Of a DNA stretch of 64,000 nucleotides, positions 36,694 through 44,890 are shown one piece after another. The notes under the pieces are model-generated. The model was not told the origin of the DNA and searched no databases. It worked only from the letters and a program-made list of their open reading frames with translations. The number at the start of each line of letters is the position of its first letter. Positions within the stretch are counted from its first letter, which is position 1. The position numbers and the translations under genes were made by a program. This stretch comes from an uncultured Chloroflexales bacterium (GTDB lineage Bacteria; Chloroflexota; Chloroflexia; Chloroflexales; Chloroflexaceae), in contig CALGUG010000050.1 in assembly GCA_937902315.1 (NCBI GenBank), forward strand, positions 1 through 64,000, given 5' to 3'.

Positions 36694-37542
36694 TTATTTC
36701 AACCACCAGATAACGGCGATATGTTTGGGCTGCTGGGCCGTGCTCAATCGGCCGTCGCTATCTTCGATCAGTAACTCGTCGATTGCAGATTGTAACCGTT
36801 CCCAGAGCGGCGAATCTGGCCTGATCTGTAGCCGCCATGCAAGATCGTCGAGCGCTTCGTCGCGGCTGGCGAAGCTATAGCGTGAGGCGGGCAGCAGGCT
36901 GAGGTTGGCGGCGATGCCGAGCTGGTAGAGTGCGTTGAAGCATTCGAGCGCGCCGGGCAGTGGCAGGCGTTTTTGGCCATAGATCCGTTCCCAAAAGGGC
37001 GCGCTGTAGTACGACGGCTGTTGAAAGCCGAGCAGAATAAAGCAGGCCCGCTGGCTGACCGCATCCATTCGGCGCAAAAAGGGCTCGATCTCGCGTACGC
37101 CGTAGAGCGCATGGGCGCAGATCGCCACATCGCAGCGCTCTACGGCCGCGCTCGGCCAGCTTTCGGCCACAATTTGCAGCTTGGCGCGGCTGCTCGAGTC
37201 GAGGCGGCTCTCTAGTTGGTTGCGCATAGCCGCCGACGGTTCGACCGCTGTAACCTGCCAGCCTTGTTGCGCCAGGTAGATGCTGTGTCGTCCCGCTCCC
37301 GCGCCGATATCGAGCAACTGGTCGTCTGCTTTGAGATGGGGCAGAACGAACTGGAGAAAGCTGTCGGGTTGTTTGGCTCGCCCGCTGGCCTTGGCAAAGC
37401 TTTTGGCGCGCGCCTGCCAGGGGTCGGAAGGGTTTGACTGCCAGTTGCTCAGCGATTCGCTCTGCTGCTTTTCGCGGTCGTACATACTACGCCAGCGGGC
37501 ACACCAGTCGATCGCTTGAAGTGCGTCCATATCCTGATTCAT
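36694..37542 (-). CDS. Class I SAM-dependent methyltransferase
   Basis: 282 residues; AAGGAAG five bases upstream of the ATG. Motif I is LLDIGAGAGRHSIYLA (about 76-91), followed by the acidic motif VTAVEPS. The rest of the Rossmann fold can be followed through CDVAICAHALYGV. A Trp-rich N-terminus (WCARWRSMYDREKQQ) and a helical C-terminal part surround it. The substrate is not evident. It is single, sharing a terminator with the MerR gene. Confidence 0.88.
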   Translation of the reverse strand: MNQDMDALQAIDWCARWRSMYDREKQQSESLSNWQSNPSDPWQARAKSFAKASGRAKQPDSFLQFVLPHLKADDQLLDIGAGAGRHSIYLAQQGWQVTAVEPSAAMRNQLESRLDSSSRAKLQIVAESWPSAAVERCDVAICAHALYGVREIEPFLRRMDAVSQRACFILLGFQQPSYYSAPFWERIYGQKRLPLPGALECFNALYQLGIAANLSLLPASRYSFASRDEALDDLAWRLQIRPDSPLWERLQSAIDELLIEDSDGRLSTAQQPKHIAVIWWLK

Positions 37543-37656
37543 GCAACTTCCTTGTTATGAACTTCTTGGACGAAAACGAACAGGTCTCTATCTTATTCTA
37601 AACTGTAGACAATAATGCTCGTTTTGTTGTTGCGTAGCGATCTTGTATATCGCTCT

Positions 37657-37709
37657 GGCGGTCTCGTCTCTCGCTCCCATTCGTTCCTTGGCGCGTCCGC
37701 CTACGGCTA
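37657..37709 (+). repeat. Dispersed intergenic element, copy 10
   Basis: Left arm GGCGGTCTCGTCTC, middle CTCCCATTCGTTCC (type A), core GCGTCCGCCTACGGCTA at 37693-37709. Confidence 0.9.
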
Positions 37710-37764
37710 CCAAAGCAGCCTCCATCCATCCAACGCCTAGCTATCGGCGCTAAGCATAGTTTTT

Positions 37765-37793
37765 ATTCACCATAGAGATACGGAGACACTGAG
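37765..37793 (-). repeat. Dispersed CTCAGTGTCTC...GGTGAA motif
   Basis: Read on the minus strand, CTCAGTGTCTCCGTATCTCT then ATGGTGAA matches the motif repeated five times in the 105-bp array at 5625-6099, with a few mismatches. It is flanked by A/T runs in both places. Confidence 0.82.
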
Positions 37794-37874
37794 TTTTTTT
37801 AGAAAATAGTTGCGATAATTGTGTGATTAGTTCGTATTGCAGAAAGGATAGCGCTGCAGAAGGCTAAAGTTTCG

Positions 37875-37915
37875 ATCAAACCGTACCCTGAGCCTGTCGA
37901 AGGGTACGGTTTGAT
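37875..37915. repeat. 15-bp inverted repeat around CCCTGAGCCTGTCGAAGGG
   Basis: ATCAAACCGTACCCT (37875-37889) and its exact complement (37901-37915) flank GAGCCTGTCGA. The CCTGAGCCTGTCGAAGG core is an intergenic palindrome I recall from many bacterial genomes. Confidence 0.88.
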
Positions 37916-37933
37916 TGATGGACGCAGCTAGGT

Positions 37934-37973
37934 ACCCTTCTCCCGCCATTGCGGGAGAAGGGTCGGGGATGAG
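37934..37973. repeat. Full copy of the ACCCTTCTCCCGC hairpin element
   Basis: ACCCTTCTCCCGC-CATT-GCGGGAGAAGGGT pairs perfectly over 13 bp, followed by CGGGGATGAGG. The same element appears in pieces at 16503, 16616 and 16701. Confidence 0.88.
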
Positions 37974-37991
37974 GGCTGCTAGCCGATCTGA

Positions 37992-38044
37992 TAGCCGCAG
38001 GCGGACGCGGTGAGGACCGCATGGAAGGGCGAGACCTCGCCGCC
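37992..38044 (-). repeat. Dispersed intergenic element, copy 11
   Basis: Core TAGCCGCAGGCGGACGC at 37992-38008, middle ACCGCATGGAAGGGC (type A), right end GAGACCTCGCCGCC. Confidence 0.92.
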
Positions 38045-38131
38045 AAAGCCATACAATAAGCTATTTCGTTTGCACGCCAGCGCGCTAGCTTGCCCGTCAG
38101 CTGAGTGTTATAGGCGGCCTTTGTAGTATGC

Positions 38132-38168
38132 AAAGCGCGGAGATGGTACGATACCACCTCCGCGCTTT
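38132..38168 (-). terminator. Terminator 3' of the RseP-like gene
   Basis: AAAGCGCGGAG...GGT pairs with ACC...CTCCGCGCTTT around a short loop. Nearly symmetrical. Confidence 0.8.
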
Positions 38169-38189
38169 TGTTGCTTGGGGAGCGTCTAT

Positions 38190-39284
38190 TTAGCTGCCCA
38201 GAATCGACTCGCCGCGTATGGCTTGCATAATGTCGGAGATCGAAACCACCAACATCAGCGTCATCAGCGCGATAAAGCCGATGGCGTGAACCAAGGCTTC
38301 TTTTTCGGGTGGAACCTTTTTGCCACCGCGCACCCATTCGATCAATGAGAAAAGAATATGGCTACCATCGAGGGCAGGAATAGGCAGCAGGTTGATCAAA
38401 AAGAGGTTGATGCTCAGCAGAGCGGCCAGTCTCCAGAAGGCTGGCATTCCGCCTCGATCAATCACTTCGTCGGTTACGCGCGCGATCCCGATCGGGCCAG
38501 CCAGACCGCCTTCGACCTCTTTGTTGCCCGTGAAGAGACCGCCGATCAGAGCGCTAATATCTTCAATCATCTTGCTCAAGGCGCTGAGCGAGTAGCTGAT
38601 ACCCTTGCCAATCGCCTCGAAGGTGTTGACCGGCGTATAACCGATCGTGGGCGCATACGCGATGCCCAGGCCCGACTCGTAGGTATTGCCGTCCTTGTCG
38701 GTCCAAGGGCCGGGTGTGACCATAAGCGTTTCTTGCACGCCGTTGCGTTCGACTACGGCTGGAATGGTGACGCCCTTGTTGGACGAAGCGATGCGAGAGA
38801 CGTCGCCATCTTTGGCGATCGCTTCGCCGTTGAGGCTCAACAGAATGTCGTCAGCTTGAAAACCAGCCTCGGCAGCAGGGCTTCCCGCAAAAACGGCGTT
38901 GATACTGTAGGTATCGAGCTCTACTGGATAGCCGCTTACGCGGAAGATGACCGCGAAGATCGCCATGGCGAGAAAGAGATTCATTAGCGGACCAGCCAGC
39001 ATAACGGGAATCTTGCGCCACGGTGGGGCTTCGGCAAGGCTGCCGACGCCATACACGGTGTCGCCTTCGCCGCCAAAGCGCACGAAACCTCCCAAGGGCA
39101 GCCAGTTGAGGGTGTATTTGACGCCTTTATGTTCGAAAAGGGTGGCAGCACGAGGGGGGAAACCGATGCCGAACTCTTCGACCTTGATGCCCATGCGCAG
39201 TGCGACGATAAAATGTCCTAGTTCATGCACGAAGACGAGCACAACGAGCATTACAATGAAAGCAAGGATTGAAGTAATAGCCAT
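38190..39284 (-). CDS. rseP: RseP-like site-2 protease (M50) with PDZ domain
   Basis: 364 residues from the ATG at 39284 (GGAAAAG five bases upstream). The first membrane helix carries the zinc motif HELGH (residues 20-24). The second conserved motif, INLLPIPALDGSH, supplies the third zinc ligand Asp near the C-terminus. A PDZ domain lies between (about 125-205; AVFAGSPAAEAGFQADDILL). Four or so membrane helices are expected. The family cuts membrane-bound anti-sigma factors and signal-peptide remnants inside the bilayer. No anti-sigma gene is adjacent. Confidence 0.94.
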   Translation of the reverse strand: MAITSILAFIVMLVVLVFVHELGHFIVALRMGIKVEEFGIGFPPRAATLFEHKGVKYTLNWLPLGGFVRFGGEGDTVYGVGSLAEAPPWRKIPVMLAGPLMNLFLAMAIFAVIFRVSGYPVELDTYSINAVFAGSPAAEAGFQADDILLSLNGEAIAKDGDVSRIASSNKGVTIPAVVERNGVQETLMVTPGPWTDKDGNTYESGLGIAYAPTIGYTPVNTFEAIGKGISYSLSALSKMIEDISALIGGLFTGNKEVEGGLAGPIGIARVTDEVIDRGGMPAFWRLAALLSINLFLINLLPIPALDGSHILFSLIEWVRGGKKVPPEKEALVHAIGFIALMTLMLVVSISDIMQAIRGESILGS

Positions 39285-39311
39285 ATCTTTTCCAAGTTTA
39301 CCATCTTCATG

Positions 39312-39340
39312 AAAATAGGGCGGGCCAAGCACCCGCCCTT
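39312..39340 (-). terminator. Terminator of the GNAT gene
   Basis: GGGCGGG (39318-39324) pairs with CCCGCCC (39332-39338), followed on the minus strand by TATTTTC. Confidence 0.85.
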
Positions 39341-39389
39341 CACTTTACTTTAAGTGTACCGTAAAGCTCTTTCGACTGTCAATACACGT

Positions 39390-39932
39390 TTAGGCTTGGT
39401 CGGGCTTTGTTATAAGTTGCTGATGGGTTGTAGTTTTGTAGATCTGAAAGCCGCGTGCTTGGTAGTTGCGCAGAGCATATGGTCCATCGAGCGAACAGGT
39501 ATGAACCCAGACCCGCTCGGGATCACCCTCGAACGCTTTCTGAATACCGTAGGAAAGCAAGTGTTTGCCGTAGCCTTTGCCGTGAAACTGCGGGATCAGC
39601 CCGAAGTAGGCGACCTCGGTTCCCGGCTCAGATGGCGCGCTATCCAGCTCGATATAGCCCGCCGGAGTACCGTTGACATACAAAACGTGGAGTGAGATGT
39701 TAGGGCGCTGCAGATACTCTTGCAATTGTTCGTCGCTCCAAGCCAATCGGTCGGTCCAATTGTAGTCGGAGCCGACTGCGCTATAGAGAAAACGGTAGAA
39801 CGGCACGAGAGCTTCGCGTACTTCGATCACTTGCAGCGCAGGGTCAGCGCTCAGCGAGAGCTTAGCATCGGCACGGCTCGGAATCTCGAGGTAGTAGGTT
39901 GTAACATCAACCAAAACGCTTTGCGTTGTCAT
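39390..39932 (-). CDS. GNAT-family N-acetyltransferase
   Basis: 180 residues. The acetyl-CoA binding motif A reads LIPQFHGKGYGKHLLSYGIQ, with the Q/R-x-x-G-x-G/A pattern as HGKGYG. YALRNYQARGFQIYKTTTH is the usual motif B and C-terminal strand. The N-terminal 60 residues are less typical. It transfers an acetyl group from acetyl-CoA to an amine; the substrate is unknown. The end of tpiA lies upstream with a 22-base gap, so the two may share a transcript. Confidence 0.9.
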   Translation of the reverse strand: MTTQSVLVDVTTYYLEIPSRADAKLSLSADPALQVIEVREALVPFYRFLYSAVGSDYNWTDRLAWSDEQLQEYLQRPNISLHVLYVNGTPAGYIELDSAPSEPGTEVAYFGLIPQFHGKGYGKHLLSYGIQKAFEGDPERVWVHTCSLDGPYALRNYQARGFQIYKTTTHQQLITKPDQA

Positions 39933-39954
39933 AAGCTAAACGTGTTGCCCTCAA

Positions 39955-40707
39955 TTACTGAAACTTTACAATTCGTAAGAAGCTATCGGCCTTCAACGAC
40001 GCACCGCCGACCAGTGCGCCGTCGATGTCGGGCTGCGCCATCAGCTCATCGACATTGTCGGGCTTAACACTGCCGCCGTACTGAATGCGCACGCTCTGAG
40101 CGACTTCGCTGCCGTACAGATCGGTCAGGGTCGCGCGAATGGTGGCGTGAATGGCTTGGGCATCGGCTGCGGTTGCAGTGTCGCCGGTGCCGATCGCCCA
40201 GATCGGCTCGTAAGCGATCACGACTTCGCTCATCTGGGACGCGCTCACACCCGAAAGACCGGCCAGCACCTGGCCGACCACCACGGCCTCGGCTTCGCCG
40301 CTGTCGCGCTGGGGCTTGCTTTCACCTACGCACAAGATCGGTCGTAGTCCATGTTTGAGGGCGGCGTGGAGCTTCTTGTTCACAGTGCTGTCGTCATCGC
40401 CGAAGATCTGGCGGCGTTCGCTGTGGCCGACGATCACATAGCTCGCGCCAACGCTGGTCAGCATAGCCGGAGCGATCGCACCCGTGAAGGCGCCCTGCTC
40501 TTCAAAGTAAACGTCTTGAGCACCCAAGGCGATCGGAGCATCGCCGATGGCAGCTTTGGCCGCATAGAGCGCGGTGAAAGGCGGGCAGACCAAAACCTCA
40601 CGGTCGGATACGTCGCCCAAGCCAGCGCTCAGTTCTTTGACCAGGGCAACCGCCTCATCGACGGTTTTATACATCTTCCAGTTTCCTGCAATAAGTGGTT
40701 TTCGCAC
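39955..40707 (-). CDS. tpiA: Triosephosphate isomerase
   Basis: 250 residues from a GTG at 40707 (AAGGAG seven bases upstream); a TTG two codons earlier is too close to that site. Interconverts dihydroxyacetone phosphate and glyceraldehyde 3-phosphate in the cytoplasm. Catalytic Lys11 (AGNWKM), His95 (IVGHSERR) and Glu167 (AYEPIWAIGTG) are in the standard places. The phosphate-binding YGGSV and GGASL loops are intact. Isolated from other glycolytic genes; a GNAT gene follows. Confidence 0.97.
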   Translation of the reverse strand: MRKPLIAGNWKMYKTVDEAVALVKELSAGLGDVSDREVLVCPPFTALYAAKAAIGDAPIALGAQDVYFEEQGAFTGAIAPAMLTSVGASYVIVGHSERRQIFGDDDSTVNKKLHAALKHGLRPILCVGESKPQRDSGEAEAVVVGQVLAGLSGVSASQMSEVVIAYEPIWAIGTGDTATAADAQAIHATIRATLTDLYGSEVAQSVRIQYGGSVKPDNVDELMAQPDIDGALVGGASLKADSFLRIVKFQ

Positions 40708-40797
40708 CCTCAAACTCCTTAGCTTCTATACTAAATAGACGCCTATTCGATTGATATGAACAATATGCCGAGTCCGCTTGATCTGTTTAGCGCTCTA

Positions 40798-40849
40798 GCG
40801 GCGAGGTCTCGCCCCCAAAGAAGACTGTTAGCGCGTCCGCCTACGGCTA
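40798..40849 (+). repeat. Dispersed intergenic element, copy 12
   Basis: Left GGCGAGGTCTCGCC is itself a perfect hairpin. Middle CCCCAAAGAAGAC (type B), core GCGTCCGCCTACGGCTA at 40833-40849. The left flank GTCCGCTTGATC is shared with copies 9 and 15. Confidence 0.92.
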
Positions 40850-40924
40850 TCAACAGCTCCCCGCAACCCGCAGTCTGGTCTGTGTGTGCCGAGGCGACCG
40901 CCAATACCTCAAACAGATCGCGTA

Positions 40925-41572
40925 TTAGGACAGAAATTGAAGAATAAAACCAAAGATCTGACTTCGACCAAATACAAGTGCAACACCGATCAGGGCAGCG
41001 ATACCAAAGGGTATCGGGCTCCAGTTGAGCACTTTAGCGCCATCGAAGGGGCCGAAAGGGATCATATTAAACAGGCCAAGCCAACTATTGATGCCATACC
41101 CCATGATGGCGAGCATATATAGCCAGTCTGGAGCGCCAAGCAAAATGCTGGCGAACAAAATGATCATAAAGACGATGACTAAGACAAAGTTGGTAGCCGG
41201 CCCCGCCAATGCGATCAGACCGCTTTGCTGTTTCGTCAGATACCCGCGATGCCAGACCGCCCCGGGCGCCGCAACAAAAACGCCCATAAAAGCGATCACT
41301 ATCGACAGAATCAGCCAATTGTTATTGGCGAGAAAGTGCGCTTGGGCGCCGTAATAACGCGCAACCACACGGTGTGCAAGTTCGTGCAACAAGACGCCCA
41401 AGCCGCAGGTAAACAGCGCCAAGGGTAACATTTGGGTAAACAACTCGCCATCGAGTTGTCCACCATTGCTAAACAAGCCAAAGGCCAACGATGTACCGAT
41501 CCAGGCCTTTAAGAGCTCGATATTATCGTTGGTATCCCCGCGAAAGGCTGAATCCGGCGACGGAGAAAACAT
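40925..41572 (-). CDS. Site-2 protease family protein (M50, no PDZ)
   Basis: 215 residues, an integral membrane zinc protease of the compact SpoIVFB/archaeal type. The zinc motif is HELAH (63-67) in a membrane helix. The second motif, FNMIPFGPFDGAKV, provides the third ligand. About six membrane helices are predicted by eye and there is no PDZ or CBS domain. Substrate unknown. pcm lies 40 bases upstream on the same strand and may share its transcript. Confidence 0.9.
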   Translation of the reverse strand: MFSPSPDSAFRGDTNDNIELLKAWIGTSLAFGLFSNGGQLDGELFTQMLPLALFTCGLGVLLHELAHRVVARYYGAQAHFLANNNWLILSIVIAFMGVFVAAPGAVWHRGYLTKQQSGLIALAGPATNFVLVIVFMIILFASILLGAPDWLYMLAIMGYGINSWLGLFNMIPFGPFDGAKVLNWSPIPFGIAALIGVALVFGRSQIFGFILQFLS

Positions 41573-41612
41573 CGCTATCCTCCTCGGAGTATTCAGATCG
41601 TTCGTTTATGCC

Positions 41613-42290
41613 TTAGTTCGCTCCAGGCTTATCTGTTACTTGGTCGCTACTCCAAGAGTGCTGGCCGATCAGAGGGCTAAAACGAACGCCACTCAATCGA
41701 TCGCTGAACATCTCGTCGCCACGTCGTTGCAAACGTACCAACACTTGTGTGTGTCGGCTGCCTAACGGAATAATCAGGCGTCCGCCATCGGCGATTTGTT
41801 TACGTAATGGGCGTGGAACCCACGGTGCTGCGGCTGGAATGCTGATGGCATCGTAGGGAGCGCTGCGGCTCCAACCCATCGTTCCGTCGGCGACAAAGAC
41901 GCTGATGTTTTTATAACCCAAACGCTCGAAACGAGCTTGTGCCGCCTCAGCGAGTTCTGGCGAACGCTCCAGGGTAATCACCTCGCCTGCGAGCTGACTG
42001 AGGATAGCTGCTGCATAGCCAGTGCCAGTGCCTACTTCGAGCACTCGTTCGTGACCTTGCAAGGCCAGAGCTTCAGCCATCAGAGCGACGATATAGGGCT
42101 GAGAAATGATTTGCCCGTTATCCAACTCAAGCGCGTTATCTTCGTAAGCACGCTCTTGGAGATGTTCTGGGACGAATGCATGGCGAGGAACACTAGCCAT
42201 TGCATTTAAGACATTTGTATTGCGAATACCGCGTTCGATTAACTGGACGCGGACCATGTTTTGACGTTGTTCTTCCATATGTGACTGCAT
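41613..42290 (-). CDS. pcm: Protein-L-isoaspartate O-methyltransferase
   Basis: 225 residues (or 221 from the Met at residue 5). It methylates L-isoaspartyl residues in damaged proteins, in the cytoplasm, using SAM. RAYEDNALELDNGQIISQPY is the family's substrate loop. Motif I is VLEVGTGTGYAAAIL, and the post-motif VITLERSPELAEAA follows. The later DAISIPAAAPWVPRPL carries a Ser-Ile in place of the more usual Val-Thr. It likely heads a short operon with the M50 gene. Confidence 0.94.
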   Translation of the reverse strand: MQSHMEEQRQNMVRVQLIERGIRNTNVLNAMASVPRHAFVPEHLQERAYEDNALELDNGQIISQPYIVALMAEALALQGHERVLEVGTGTGYAAAILSQLAGEVITLERSPELAEAAQARFERLGYKNISVFVADGTMGWSRSAPYDAISIPAAAPWVPRPLRKQIADGGRLIIPLGSRHTQVLVRLQRRGDEMFSDRLSGVRFSPLIGQHSWSSDQVTDKPGAN

Positions 42291-42627
42291 TGTAGCATAT
42301 CCCTAGTCACTCAGTCACAGACAAGGTGGCTGAGCATAATCAAACTATAGACCATTCGAATTTGGTCTGTCGTATAGCGGAAATGGTGCGAAGGCCTAAC
42401 TCAGTTACAACCTTCTACCAACCAAACAATAACTTTCTCTGCTGCGAGTTCAACTATACTCTTTTTAGAAGTAATAATTCAATTCTGAAACAAGATTATC
42501 GTCTTTCAAAGCCTGAATTATTACACAGCATCTTCGATCTCTCTTCTCACTTGTGTGTTCAATATGGAGCCTACCTTTTAAACGTTACTCCGTGATGTCT
42601 TAGGCTCACCTCATCTGGAGGTCAACG
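42291..42627. other. Intergenic stretch between pcm and the ECF sigma gene
   Basis: Divergent promoters are expected here. An open frame (42326-42595) has no ribosome site or recognisable sequence and is judged spurious. Confidence 0.5.
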
Positions 42628-43173
42628 ATGTCTCTTACTCCCACCGATGCAGAACTCGTCTGTCGAGCAAAAACCGGCGACTCTCAAGCGCTCACGCTGA
42701 TCTACGAGCGTTATGCAGCGGCGATCTACCGCTACATCTACTACCGCGTTTGCGATAACGAGCTGGCAGAAGATCTGCGCGCAGAAGTGTTCCTTCGCAT
42801 GTTAGAAGGGATTCATCGCTACGAAGATCGCGGGTGGCCGCTCTCGGCGTGGCTGTACCGCATCGCTCACGATCGCACTGTTGATTCGTTGCGACGTCGT
42901 CGTTCGCGCGCTCAGCTATCGCTTGAGTGTTGGAATGGCGTGAGCGAAGGGCCTGAACAGGCGGTAAATGTGCGCCTCGACTGTGAGGAGATTCGCCAAG
43001 TGATTACTCGCCTTACAGATGATCAACGTCGAGTCATCCAGATGCGTTTTATGCAAGAGATGTCGGTTCAGGAAGTAGCACGTGAATTGGGCCGCACTGA
43101 AGGAGCCGTTAAGGCATTACAGCATCGTGGCTTACAAACAATGGCACGTCATCTTGACCAAACACCGAACTAA
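42628..43173 (+). CDS. ECF-type RNA polymerase sigma factor
   Basis: 181 residues; GGAGG eight bases upstream. Region 2 is at about 10-80 (ALTLIYERYAAAIYRYIYYR, then ELAEDLRAEVFLRMLEG, WLYRIAHDRTVDSLRRRR). Region 4 is at about 120-175 (LTDDQRRVIQMRFMQEMSVQ, EVARELGRTEGAVKALQHRG). It would redirect RNA polymerase to a stress or envelope regulon. No anti-sigma factor gene lies next to it, which is less common. The RseP-like protease 3.5 kb away may or may not be related. Confidence 0.93.
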   Translation: MSLTPTDAELVCRAKTGDSQALTLIYERYAAAIYRYIYYRVCDNELAEDLRAEVFLRMLEGIHRYEDRGWPLSAWLYRIAHDRTVDSLRRRRSRAQLSLECWNGVSEGPEQAVNVRLDCEEIRQVITRLTDDQRRVIQMRFMQEMSVQEVARELGRTEGAVKALQHRGLQTMARHLDQTPN

Positions 43174-43645
43174 TCTCTATTGTAGCAGTTTCTTCTTACA
43201 AGTGTGTTGGAATTTGGTCGAAATCTTGAAATTCAATAACAGATTCTTCTGCTAGCGGTATACCTAATTGTGATCTGGGGACCTTCTCCTTGTTTTGCAT
43301 TCAAGCCGTGGTCGCCAATCACCCACTCTCGCTTTCCTCAATGCTTCTGGTTTGTACTAACCAGACCCCTGCATCCTCTTTTTTCCCCAGCAATCCCCGG
43401 TATACCGTTAGCATTTTTTTTCCTAGCACAATCGCTCGCAGAATAGAGTACAATAGGAAAGGCCATTGCTGAAGGGAGCGATCTTCTTCAGCGATCTGAA
43501 CCATTCATAGACCCGCTCTGTATGGCTTGTGGCTGCAGAGGGGCTTGTTGTGTGTCTAAAACAAGCACGTGTCTGCTCTCGCATATGAAGCGGCACACTC
43601 TGGCTGTTTGTCGAAGCGTTAAATTTGTGCTACTATGGCTTAACT
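43174..43645. other. Intergenic stretch with no supported gene
   Basis: Contains a possible hairpin, TTGCTGAAG...CTTCTTCAGCGA, near 43467-43495 that may terminate the sigma gene. Nothing else was recognised. Confidence 0.45.
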
Positions 43646-44431
43646 ATGCAACAAACTGATACTGCCCTGCTTATGCAGCAACTGGCGAGCAATGCTCGCG
43701 CCGATGGTAAAGAAGCCTATTTTCGTTTGCATCGGCACCGTTTCGAGGCTATGCTCCGAGCAATCGATGCTCCGAGGGGCGCCCATGTTCTTGAGATCGG
43801 TGTCAACCCCGGCCATTTTACTCAACTCTTGGTTGGCTCGGGTTATCATGTTACAGGTGTTGACCTCGACCCATCGCCACGTCAAGCGCTGTGGGATCGT
43901 TTGGGGGTAACGGTACATCAAACGAATCTCGAACATAGTGCGCTTCCCTTCCCCGATGCCTCGTTTGATCTGTTGGTGTTTTCTGAGGTGATCGAGCATC
44001 TGGTCTATTCGCCTCTTCCTGTGCTGCGCGAATTCCGACGTGTCCTGAAGCCAGGTGGCCGCTTGCTAATTACCACACCGAACGAGTTATACTTCAAGAG
44101 CCGTATGCGTGCGATTATTCGCATGTTGTTGTGGCAAAGCCTCTCGACCAAAGAAGAGTTCCGTCACCAGATGTCGTTAGAGGGCGATGCTCGTTATACA
44201 ACCCATAGCCGCACCTATACGATGGGCGAGCTGACGTGGTTAGTAGAGGCGGCTGGCCTGCGCGTACACAAGAAGCAATACGTTGCGCCTTGGGAGCAGG
44301 TTGGTCTCGAGCGCTCTCGTATTACGAGCCATCCGTTTCGGGTTGCTGCTAAGGGCGCCTTGGCTCTGCTAACCAAGCTCGTGCCGCCTGTTCGTTCGAT
44401 GCTTCTGGTGGTTGCCCAACGTGATTACTAA
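43646..44431 (+). CDS. Class I SAM-dependent methyltransferase
   Basis: 261 residues from the ATG at 43646; no clear ribosome site is seen, and a GTG at 43625 is possible. Motif I is VLEIGVNPGHFTQLLVGSG, then VTGVDLDPS. The UbiE/UbiG-like LLVFSEVIEHLVYSPLPVLR and REFRRVLKPGGRLLITTPNE follow. Such methyltransferases next to membrane glycosyltransferases often modify glycans or lipids. The target here is unknown. Confidence 0.88.
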   Translation: MQQTDTALLMQQLASNARADGKEAYFRLHRHRFEAMLRAIDAPRGAHVLEIGVNPGHFTQLLVGSGYHVTGVDLDPSPRQALWDRLGVTVHQTNLEHSALPFPDASFDLLVFSEVIEHLVYSPLPVLREFRRVLKPGGRLLITTPNELYFKSRMRAIIRMLLWQSLSTKEEFRHQMSLEGDARYTTHSRTYTMGELTWLVEAAGLRVHKKQYVAPWEQVGLERSRITSHPFRVAAKGALALLTKLVPPVRSMLLVVAQRDY

Positions 44432-44890
44432 AACGCCACTGTTGCTTGTGTAGGTTCATTTTCTCTCTTTTACACAACTTTTTTACTCGCTCAGTACACG
44501 AAGAGTAACGAGCCTCTGGCCGCTAGCAGTTTGTTTGACCATGGCCAGAGGTCCGTTAAGTGTGTACAATGAAACAGATTCTGACAGAAGATCTCAGCGT
44601 TTTATCAGCTTTGTGTCTCGAAATGAGAACTATATCACGTCTGTTTCAGATATTTGTGGGTTTTTTATAAGATGATTTGTCAACGAGATAAGCTACTATG
44701 GCTTTATCTCAACAAAAGGTGGTAGCTATTCGGAGAACGGTGCTCCAAGACAGCGTATTTGCTTCTTATTGAGACGCATCTGCCTGGGGGCCTAACGGCT
44801 TGGCAGAGTGTGCAAGATCTTAGAGAATCTGTTCAAGATGGGGCAGTAGAAGAATGCTACCATACTAGAGAGCTTGGGTGGCTGCGTTTC
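44432..44890. other. Intergenic stretch upstream of the GT-C pair, with inverted repeat
   Basis: A perfect 9-bp inverted repeat, CCTCTGGCC...GGCCAGAGG, spans about 44513-44551, without a T-run. The 5' part of the open frame from 44759 may be untranslated leader. Confidence 0.5.

Noticed and set aside
43290..43504. Overlapping short frames between the sigma and methyltransferase genes
   Set aside because: No ribosome site, no family resemblance, low-complexity hydrophobic translation.
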